A stretch of DNA of 64,000 nt from Clavibacter sp. VKM Ac-2872. Lineage in GTDB: Bacteria; Actinomycetota; Actinomycetes; Actinomycetales; Microbacteriaceae. The translations under genes and the position numbers were made by a program. The notes under the pieces were generated by a model that saw only the letters and a list, made by a program, of their open reading frames with translations, had not been told where the DNA came from and did not search any database. Shown here one piece after another: positions 55,166-64,000 of the stretch (its first letter is position 1; each line of letters begins with the position of its first letter). The stretch spans positions 1,469,069 to 1,533,068 of the forward strand of contig NZ_JADKRR010000001.1 in the NCBI RefSeq assembly GCF_015351105.1, given 5' to 3'.

Positions 55166-56479
55166 CTAGGGCCGGCCCATGCCGCGGTAGCGCCAGCCGG
55201 CGGCGCGCCACGCGAGGGGATCCAGGCAGTTGCGCCCGTCGACGATCACGGGCGTGGTCACGATGGCCTTCAGCTCCGCGGGGTCGATGGCGCGGTACTG
55301 CTTCCACTCCGTGAGCACCATGACGGCATCGGCGTCGCGCGCCGCCTCCTGCCACGTGTCGACGTAGGTGAGCTCCGGGAAGCGGCGGCGCGAGTTCTCG
55401 TTCGCGTACGGATCCGTCGCGAGCACGCGCGCGCCCTGCAGCTGGAGCTGCGCGGAGATGCTGAGCGCGGGGGAGTCGCGCACGTCGTCCGACTCGGGCT
55501 TGAAGGCGAGGCCGAGCACCGCGATGTTGCGGCCGAGCAGGGATCCGCCGCAGACCTCGCGCGCCACGTCGACCGCGCGCACGCGGCGGCGCATGTTGAT
55601 CGAGTCGACCTCGCGGAGGAAGGTGAGCGCCTGGTCGGCGCCGAGCTCACCCGCGCGCGCCATGAACGCGCGGATGTCCTTGGGGAGGCAGCCGCCGCCG
55701 AAGCCGATGCCGGCGTTCAGGAAGCGGCGCCCGATGCGGTCGTCGTACCCGATGGCGTCCGCCAGCTGCGTGACGTCGGCGCCCGTGGCCTCGCACACCT
55801 CCGCCATGGCGTTGATGAAGGAGATCTTCGTGGCGAGGAACGCGTTCGCCGACACCTTGACGAGCTCGGCGGTCTCGTAGTCGGTCGTGACGCGCGCCGT
55901 GCCGGTGCCGAGCGCGGTGGCGTACACCTCGTCGAGCGCCGCCCGCGCCGCCTCGCCGGCGTCGCCCGCGGGCAGGCCGTAGACGAAGCGGTCGGGCGTG
56001 AGCGTGTCCTCGACCGCGAAGCCCTCGCGCAGGAACTCCGGGTTCCACATGAGCGTCGCTCCGGGGACGCGTGCCTCGATGCGCTCGGCGAGCCGGCGCG
56101 CGGTGCCCACGGGCACGGTCGACTTGCCGGCCACCACGTCACCCGGCGCGAGGTGGGGGATCAGGGCGTCGACCGCCGCGTCGACGTACGTCATGTCCGC
56201 TGCGTTCTCGCCGCGCTTCTGCGGCGTGCCGACGGCGATGAAGTGCACGCGCGCGCCCGCGGCCTCCGCGGTGTCGGTGGTGAAGCGGAGACGGCCGGTC
56301 GCGAGCTGCTCGGTGAGGAGGTCCGGCAGTCCCGGCTCGAAGAACGGGGCGACACCGGTCTGCAGCGAGGCGATCTTGGCCGCGTCCACGTCGATCGCGA
56401 CCACGTCGTGCCCGAGGCGGCTCATGCACGCGGCGTGGACCGTGCCGAGGTAGCCGCAGCCGATGACGGAGATGCGCAC
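55166..56479 (-). CDS. ugd: UDP-glucose 6-dehydrogenase
   Basis: A 437-residue NAD-dependent enzyme that oxidises UDP-glucose to UDP-glucuronate in two steps. The N-terminal Rossmann motif is ISVIGCGYLGTVHA. FLATKISFINAM and GFGGGCLPKD are the active-site segments, with catalytic Cys264. The C-terminal domain has LGLAFKPESDDVRDSPAL. UDP-glucuronate is used for surface polysaccharides. The GTG start has AAGGA six bases upstream. It stands alone, ended by the strong hairpin at 55114-55157. Confidence 0.94.
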   Translation of the reverse strand: MRISVIGCGYLGTVHAACMSRLGHDVVAIDVDAAKIASLQTGVAPFFEPGLPDLLTEQLATGRLRFTTDTAEAAGARVHFIAVGTPQKRGENAADMTYVDAAVDALIPHLAPGDVVAGKSTVPVGTARRLAERIEARVPGATLMWNPEFLREGFAVEDTLTPDRFVYGLPAGDAGEAARAALDEVYATALGTGTARVTTDYETAELVKVSANAFLATKISFINAMAEVCEATGADVTQLADAIGYDDRIGRRFLNAGIGFGGGCLPKDIRAFMARAGELGADQALTFLREVDSINMRRRVRAVDVAREVCGGSLLGRNIAVLGLAFKPESDDVRDSPALSISAQLQLQGARVLATDPYANENSRRRFPELTYVDTWQEAARDADAVMVLTEWKQYRAIDPAELKAIVTTPVIVDGRNCLDPLAWRAAGWRYRGMGRP

Positions 56480-56646
56480 AGGAGGTCCTTCGCGTCGTGG
56501 GGAGGGAAGACGATGCGCGCCGGGCGACGGTCGATCACGTCGCCGGCCGGCGGCGTGGTCACCGTATCACGGGCATGTGACGCGCCAGGGGCGGGCCCGG
56601 GCGGGCGCTCGCGCGCCGCGTCCGACCCCGCCCCGGGTGCGGCGGA

Positions 56647-58449
56647 TCAGGCCAGCAGCGCCTCCGCGGAGTCCGCCACCGGGCCGAGGATCGCGGCCGA
56701 TCGGGCGGGCAGGACGACCTCGTCGTCGCCCAGGGCGACGCCCGGGGCCGTGGCGAGCAGCAGCGCCGGACGCTCGCCCACGACGGGCACGCGGCGCTCC
56801 TCGTCGGACAGGTTGACCACGATGGACAGCTCGCCGCGGTCCATCACGAGCAGGCGCGCCTCCTCGTGCACCTCGACCTCGACCTCGGCGAACCGGGGGT
56901 CGGTGAGGTCGGGGTGGGCGCGACGCAGGCGGATCAGCGCGCCGTACAGCGCGAAGAGGCGGGCGTGCTGCGAGTCGGACGCCTCCGCGCCGTAGAGCTC
57001 CGACCAGTCGAGCTTCGAGTCCTGGAACGTGGAGAGGTCCTGCGGGTTCGGCACGACCGACTCGTCCCAGCCCATCTTCGCGAACTCCGCGATGCGGCCC
57101 TTGGCTGTCGCCTCGCCGAGGTCGTGCTCGGGGTGGGAGGTGAAGAACTGCCACGGGGTCGTCGCGCCCCACTCCTCGCCCATGAAGAGCATCGGCGTGA
57201 AGGGCGACGTCAGGGTGAGGACCGCGGCCAGCGCCAGGCCGCCCTCGTCGAGCGTCGCCGAGAGGCGGTCGCCCGTGGCGCGGTTGCCGATCTGGTCGTG
57301 GTTCTGGTTCGCGACCACGAGGCGGTGCGCGGGGATCCGCTCGGTGTCGAGCGGCCGCCCGTGCACGCGGCCGCGGAACGACGACCACGTGCCGTCGTGG
57401 AAGAAGCCGCGCGTGATGACCTTGGCGAGCGCCCCGAGCGACGCGAAGTCCTCGTAGTAGCCCGTGGTCTCGCCCGTGAGCGCGACGTGGACCGCGTGGT
57501 GGAAGTCGTCGCTCCACTGCGCGTCGAGCCCGTAGCCGTGCGCCTCGCGCGAGGTGATGAGCTTCGGGTCGTTGAGGTCGGACTCCGCGATGAGCGTGAG
57601 CGGGCGCCCGACGTGGGCGGAGAGCACGTCCACCTGCACCGCGAGCTCCTCGAGGAGGTGCGTCGCCGTGTGGTCGACCAGCGCGTGCACCGCATCGAGG
57701 CGCAGCGCGTCGACGTGGTAGTCGCCGAGCCACATGAGCGCGTTGTCGATGATGTACTCGCGCACGGGACCGGAGTCCTCGCCGTCGAGGTTGAGGCTGG
57801 ATCCCCACGTGTTCGCCGACGCCTCGTGCAGGTACGGGCCGTAGACGGGCAGGTAGTTGCCGGAGGGACCGAGGTGGTTGTAGACGACGTCCTGCACGAC
57901 GCCGAGGCCGCGCGCGTGGCACGCGTCGACGAAGCGCTGGTACGCCTCGGGTCCGCCGTACGTCTCCTGGACGGCGTACCAGAGGACGCCGTCGTAGCCC
58001 CAGTTGTGCGTGCCGTTGAAGCCGTTGACCGGCAGCACCTCCACGAGGTCGACGCCCAGCGCGACCAGATGGTCGAGCCGGTCGATCGCGGAGTCGAGCG
58101 TGCCCTCGGGCGTGAAGGTCCCGATGTGCATCTCGTAGATGACGGCGCCGGCGAGCTGACGGCCGGTCCACGCCTGGTCGGTCCAGGCGAACGACGACGG
58201 GTCGTAGGTGCGCGATCGGCCGTGGACGCCCTCGGGCTGGCGACGCGAGCGAGGATCCGGCAGGGCGGTGTCGGCGTCGTCCACGAGGTAGCCGTAGTCG
58301 AGGTCGCCGGACGGCAGCGCCTCGGCGCGGTCGGCATCGAGGGTCCACCAGCCGTCGCCCACGGGCGCGAGCGGCAGGCGCTCGTCGCCTACGGACAGGG
58401 CGAGGGTGCGGGCCTTCGGGGCCCAGATGTCGAAGCGGTCGTCGGTCAT
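56647..58449 (-). CDS. treZ: Malto-oligosyltrehalose trehalohydrolase TreZ
   Basis: A 600-residue GH13 enzyme that releases trehalose from maltooligosyl-trehalose. An N-terminal beta domain ([15 protein letters not shown]) is followed by the barrel with [37 protein letters not shown] (nucleophile Asp), IAESDLND (acid/base Glu) and [11 protein letters not shown] (third Asp). It is the last gene of treX-treY-treZ; its ATG overlaps the treY stop (ATGA), so the operon is translationally coupled. The trehalose made from glycogen helps against osmotic and drying stress. Confidence 0.95.
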   Translation of the reverse strand: MTDDRFDIWAPKARTLALSVGDERLPLAPVGDGWWTLDADRAEALPSGDLDYGYLVDDADTALPDPRSRRQPEGVHGRSRTYDPSSFAWTDQAWTGRQLAGAVIYEMHIGTFTPEGTLDSAIDRLDHLVALGVDLVEVLPVNGFNGTHNWGYDGVLWYAVQETYGGPEAYQRFVDACHARGLGVVQDVVYNHLGPSGNYLPVYGPYLHEASANTWGSSLNLDGEDSGPVREYIIDNALMWLGDYHVDALRLDAVHALVDHTATHLLEELAVQVDVLSAHVGRPLTLIAESDLNDPKLITSREAHGYGLDAQWSDDFHHAVHVALTGETTGYYEDFASLGALAKVITRGFFHDGTWSSFRGRVHGRPLDTERIPAHRLVVANQNHDQIGNRATGDRLSATLDEGGLALAAVLTLTSPFTPMLFMGEEWGATTPWQFFTSHPEHDLGEATAKGRIAEFAKMGWDESVVPNPQDLSTFQDSKLDWSELYGAEASDSQHARLFALYGALIRLRRAHPDLTDPRFAEVEVEVHEEARLLVMDRGELSIVVNLSDEERRVPVVGERPALLLATAPGVALGDDEVVLPARSAAILGPVADSAEALLA

Positions 58450-60793
58450 GCTCGGCTCCCGGGGGTGATGTCGGATGCGGTGGAGGCGGGCGCGAGGATC
58501 GCGACCGGGTAGTCGGCGAGGAGCGCGGCGACGGACACGCGCCCGCCGTCGAGACGACGGCCGCTCACGTGGTCGACGAGCTCGCCCTCGGGCAGCGTGA
58601 GGGAGGTGGATCCCCATCCGCCGCCGGTCTCGAGGCCGACGGGCAGGCGGGTCGCGACGGTGATCGCGCCGCCGCGGTCGAAGGCGATCACGTGGGCCGC
58701 GGCGTCGCCGGTCGCGCGCACCGGCTCATAGCCGGTGAACAGCTCCGGGTGGTCGCGGCGGAGGCGGAGCGCGCGCGCCGTGACGAGGAGCTTCGCGGCC
58801 CCCGTCTCGTCGATCGCGGGCTCGGCGCCCGTGAGCACGGCGTCGAGGGCGGCGCGGCGCATGCCGAAGTCGACCTCACGGCGGTTGTCGGGATCCACGA
58901 GGCTCGTCTCCCACAGCTCGCTGCCCTGGTAGACGTCGGGCATGCCGGGGGCCGTGAGCTGGATGGCCTTGGCCGCGAGCGCGTTCGACCAGCCCGGGCC
59001 GGAGAGCCGGTCGTAGAGCCCGGCGACGATCGTGCGGGCGCGCGGGTCGTCGAAGGCCGCGTCGACGAGCGCGTGCATGCGCTCCTCGAACGCCTCGTCG
59101 GGCGCGGTCCACGTGGTGGAGTCGCCGGCCTCGCGCGACGCCTTCTCGGCGTACGCGTGCAGGCGCTCGCGCGACGCGGGCCAGGTGCCGACGAGCGTCT
59201 GCCAGAGCAGGTTCTCGAACGGGCCGTCGCCGGTGGGGGCGACATCGCGGAGCTGGCCGAGCGCGTCGCGCCACGCCTCGGGCGTCTCGGAGAGCACGTC
59301 GATGCGGGCGCGCACGTCCTCGCCCCGCTTGGTGTCGTGCGTGGAGAGCGTCGTCATGGCGTGGGGCGCGATGCGGTGCCGCTCCTGCTGGCGCGCGTGG
59401 AAGTCGTCCACGTCGATGGCGAAGATCGACGGGTCGGCGCCGACCTCGTTGAGGGACACGAGGCGCGAGTACCGGTAGAACGCGGTGTCCTCGACGCCCT
59501 TGGCCATGACCATGCCGCTCGTCTGCTGGAAGCGCTGGGCCACGAGCGTGGACGGATCCGAGAGCTGCGGCATGAGCGCGTCGATGGTGGCGACGAGGTC
59601 GGGGCGGCTCGCGCGCGCGGCCTCTGCGGCCTCCTCGAGGTGATGCAGCCCTCCGGGCAGGTAGCTGCGGTACACGGGGAAGGTCGCGAGCAGCTCGGCG
59701 AGCGCGTCGGCGGCGTCGGCGGGCGCGTCCTCCACCAGGCGCTCGAGGCGGAGCACCTCGCTGCGGAGGATCCCGTCGGCGATGCCGCGCTTGGTGCCGC
59801 GGATCATGTCGGCCCAGCTGGTGAGCTCGCCCTGCGGCAGGCCGCGCAGCGACGCCTCGAGGTGGTCGAGCTCGACCTGGCCGTCGGGGTCGACGAGCAC
59901 GCGGTCGATCTCGGCGAGCGCGTCGTACCCCGTGGTGCCGGCGGTCGCCCAGTCGGTGGGCAGCGTCTCGCCGGGCTCGAGGATCTTCTCCACGAGCACG
60001 TACGCCCCGCCCGTGATCCGCGCGAGGTCGTCGAGGTACCCCTTCGGGTCGAGGAGGCCGTCCGGGTGGTCGACCCGGAGGCCGTCGGCGAGGCCCTCGC
60101 GGAACCAGCGGGAGATCTCCGTGTGCGACTCCTCGAACACGCGCGGCAGCTCGACGCGGATGCCCGCGAGCGTGTTGACCGCGAAGAAGCGGCGGTAGTT
60201 GAGCTCGGCGTCGGCGCGGCGCCAGTTGATGAGCTCGTAGGACTGGCGCTCGTGCACCGTGCGGGCGTCCGCGTCGTCCTCGGCTGTGCCGGGCGCGACG
60301 GGGAAGCGCTGGTCGTAGTAGCGGAGCTCGACGGTGCCGTCATCGCCGCGCACGAGCGTGAGCTCGTCGAGCTCGGTCTCGCCGTCGCCGAGGACGGGGA
60401 TCCGCACCTTGCCCCGCCCGAAGTCCCAGTCGACGTCGAACGCGTCGGCGTAGCGGCTCGCGGTGCCGTGCGTCAGCAGGTCCCACCACCAGAGGCTCTC
60501 GACGGGCGTCGCGACGCCGACGTGGTTGGGGACGATGTCCACCAGCACGCCGAGGCCCAGCTCGTGGGCCCGATCGGCCACCGCCTGCAGCCCCGCGGCG
60601 CCGCCGCGGGACGGGTCCACCCGCGAGTGGTCGACCACGTCGTAGCCGTGGTCGGATCCCGGCTCGGCCGCGAGGATGGGGCTGAGGTACACCCAGTCCG
60701 CGCCGAGGTCCTTCACGTACGGCAGCTGCTCGGCCACGGCGGCGAGGTCGAACGACTCCCGCACCTGGAACCGGTAGGTGGAGATGGGGGTTC

Positions 60794-60797
<4 letters not shown>
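58446..60797 (-). CDS. treY: Maltooligosyl trehalose synthase TreY
   Basis: A 783-residue GH13 enzyme that converts the reducing end of maltodextrins to an alpha-1,1 bond. The characteristic start PISTYRFQV is followed by [36 protein letters not shown] (nucleophile Asp), VEKIL (acid/base Glu), and [14 protein letters not shown] (third Asp). The start is a TTG that overlaps the treX stop (TTGA). This is supported by the conserved N-terminus beginning right after it. Confidence 0.95.
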
Positions 60798-62998
<2,201 letters not shown>

Positions 62999-63188
62999 GT
63001 GGTCCTCCAGTTGGGTCGACTCGTCCGCCGGCGGCGCACGGGTGCGCGCGGGGTCCGTCGGGGGCGGGGCAGGCGGTGGATCCGCGTGGGCCGCAGCGGC
63101 AGGGAGACCGGATGCGACGCAGCGACGCACCAGGGGCGAGGGTACCGTGATGACCCGGATCGCCCCGCATCCTCCGGGCCCCGCGGGG

Positions 63189-63194
63189 TACGGT
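63189..63194 (+). promoter_or_regulatory. TACGGT -10-like element, seven bases before an ATG
   Basis: TACGGT, seven bases, then the ATG at 63202. It overlaps an in-frame GTG (63193), which is therefore unlikely to be the start. Confidence 0.5.
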
Positions 63195-63201
63195 GGGACG
63201 C

Positions 63202-63534
63202 ATGACCAACCTCGTCGCACAGCTCGCAGAGAACGTGAAGAACGCCGGAGTGGGGACGGTCTACGGCGACCCCCTCGACATCGACGGCTCGACCATCGTG
63301 CCGGTGGCATTCGCCTGGTACGGCTTCGGCGGGGGCAGCGACCTCCCCGATTCCGACGGCAACGTCGCGGGCGGCGGCGGGGGCGGCGGCGCCACCTGGC
63401 CGATCGGCGCCTACATCGCCACCGACGGCGAGGTGCGCTTCCAGCCCAACGTCATCGCGCTGCTCGCCGTGGCCACGCCCGTCATCTGGATCTCCGGCAA
63501 GGTCCTCGTCAAGCTCATCAAGACGCTGAAGTAG
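63202..63534 (+). CDS. GerW/YtfJ-like protein
   Basis: A 110-residue protein: LAENVKNAGVGTVYGDPLDIDGST near the N-terminus, PVAFAWYGFGGGSD, a Gly run of seven residues, and a final hydrophobic segment (ALLAVATPVIWISGKVL). The pattern matches GerW/YtfJ-family proteins, which in Bacillus are linked to spores. Here, in a non-sporulating type of organism, the role is unknown. It is divergent from the trehalose operon and is ended by a hairpin 22 bases downstream. Confidence 0.8.
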   Translation: MTNLVAQLAENVKNAGVGTVYGDPLDIDGSTIVPVAFAWYGFGGGSDLPDSDGNVAGGGGGGGATWPIGAYIATDGEVRFQPNVIALLAVATPVIWISGKVLVKLIKTLK

Positions 63535-63556
63535 CGCGGCCCGCACGACCACCGCG

Positions 63557-63586
63557 GAGCGCGGGTGCCCTCGGGCGCCCGCGCTC
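63557..63586 (+). terminator. Hairpin after the GerW-like gene
   Basis: A 13-bp stem (GAGCGCGGGTGCC with GGCGCCCGCGCTC, one G-T pair) and a four-base loop, located 22 bases after the stop and upstream of the TPP riboswitch. Confidence 0.6.
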
Positions 63587-63652
63587 CCGTGCGTCCGGGG
63601 CGTCCGACGTCCGTCGCCCGGGCGCGTCGCCCGCGCGCTATGCTCGCCGTGA

Positions 63653-63746
63653 ACACGGGAGTCCGGTGAGCCGGGCTGAGAGGAAGACACCCAGTCTTCG
63701 ACCGTAAGTACCTGATCTGGATCATGCCAGCGCAGGGAGGCTTCCA
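63653..63746 (+). promoter_or_regulatory. TPP riboswitch (THI element)
   Basis: The conserved TPP aptamer parts are present: a P1/P2 arm with GGGCTGAGA (CUGAGA core) at 63677-63685, then the ACCTGATCTGGATCATGCC block with GCGCAGGGA at about 63710-63741. It precedes the ATG of the transporter gene by ~45 bases. In this class, thiamine pyrophosphate binding reduces expression of the downstream gene, here by hiding the ribosome binding site or by termination. Confidence 0.93.
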
Positions 63747-63789
63747 TCTCGCACCCGTGCCCTCTTCCACTCATCCGAAGGGCACGTCA

Positions 63790-64000
63790 ATGACCGCATC
63801 ATCCACGTCCACCGCATCCGCCGCGAGCGCCGACACCGGCGCCCGCAGCCCCCGCTCGGGTCTCCGCGCCCGCTGGCGGGTCATCGACATCGTCGTCGCG
63901 AGCGTCCTCGGCGTCGCGTCCGGCCTCGTCTTCGTCATCTGGAACACGGCGTCCGTGCCCGTCGGCGGCTTCTTCGAGCCGCTGCTGCCCGGGCTCCAGG
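63790..64000 (+). CDS. Thiamine/HMP ECF transporter S component, YkoE-like (partial)
   Basis: Only the first 70 codons are in the window. A Ser/Thr/Ala-rich N-terminus is followed by RWRVIDIVVASVLGVASGLVFVIWN, a membrane helix, and FFEPLLPGLQ. This matches the start of the YkoE-type substrate-binding subunit of energy-coupling-factor transporters for thiamine or its hydroxymethylpyrimidine precursor. The TPP riboswitch directly upstream strongly supports a thiamine-related role. The rest of the gene, and probably the ATPase and EcfT genes, lie beyond the right edge. Confidence 0.85.
   Translation, partial: MTASSTSTASAASADTGARSPRSGLRARWRVIDIVVASVLGVASGLVFVIWNTASVPVGGFFEPLLPGLQ

Noticed and set aside
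62999-63310. N-terminal extension of TreX up to 63310.
   Set aside because: The extra ~100 residues are low-complexity and Pro-rich and overlap the divergent gene. A GGAGGA-preceded TTG at 62998 gives the normal family N-terminus.

Overview
The window is GC-rich (roughly 70% or more outside one island), densely packed with genes and without introns. It carries cysteine desulfurase-mnmA-ligA-gatCAB, an actinobacterial type VII (ESX-like) secretion locus and a treXYZ trehalose operon. This fits a Microbacteriaceae actinobacterium. Clavibacter is my best guess, from the strong use of GGATCC-type Gly/Asp-Pro codon pairs and from gene content, but I could not check it by search. Many start codons are GTG, some are TTG, and adjacent genes often overlap by GTGA, ATGA or TTGA.

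Region by region. 1-11.2 kb: tRNA thiolation (cysteine desulfurase, MnmA), LigA, a secreted DUF1023 hydrolase, a META-type lipoprotein, the GatCAB amidotransferase operon and an ABC-F ATPase. 11.2-16.8 kb: a two-domain lipoprotein, a DedA membrane protein, a Gly/Asp/Phe-repeat protein, an acyl-CoA ligase and an SRPBCC protein. 16.9-27.6 kb: a type VII secretion locus. On the minus strand lie an FHA/RDD/zinc-ribbon protein, a small membrane protein, an EccD-like channel protein, two ParA/MinD-like proteins and a three-ATPase EccC. Divergently on the plus strand lie two WXG100-like proteins and three small accessory genes. No EccB, EccE or mycosin gene is present.

27.6-42.0 kb is the most unusual region. 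One full-length polymorphic toxin, with an N-terminal secretion-type helical domain, a repeated middle segment and a C-terminal nuclease-like tip, is followed by its YezG/DUF600-like immunity gene. Then come at least seven partial toxin copies in the same orientation. All lack the N-terminal export region; most keep a tip and are followed by an intact, divergent immunity gene. Two related nuclease tip lineages pair with two immunity lineages, and a third, unrelated tip has its own immunity gene. Junctions show deletions, frameshifts, a fusion to the tail of the upstream accessory gene, and decayed immunity genes. This looks like a recombination-built store of toxin tips plus an orphan immunity library. 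Base composition differs from the flanks: the middle segments are rich in G-ending codons and the immunity genes are AT-richer.

42.0-64 kb returns to ordinary chromosome: a FAD oxidoreductase and SDR, a second acyl-CoA ligase, another SDR, an M20 peptidase, a phosphoesterase, a GNAT enzyme, a molybdopterin oxidoreductase with a flavin reductase-like partner, DUF1697, an MpaB-type (DUF2236) protein, DNA polymerase IV, a DUF4190 protein, UDP-glucose dehydrogenase, treZ/treY/treX, a GerW-like protein, and a TPP riboswitch in front of a YkoE-like thiamine ECF transporter gene that runs off the right edge.

A recurring regulatory pattern is a TAnnnT hexamer placed 6-7 bases before a GTG or ATG start, without a ribosome binding site. 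At least nine genes here show it, which suggests frequent leaderless transcription.
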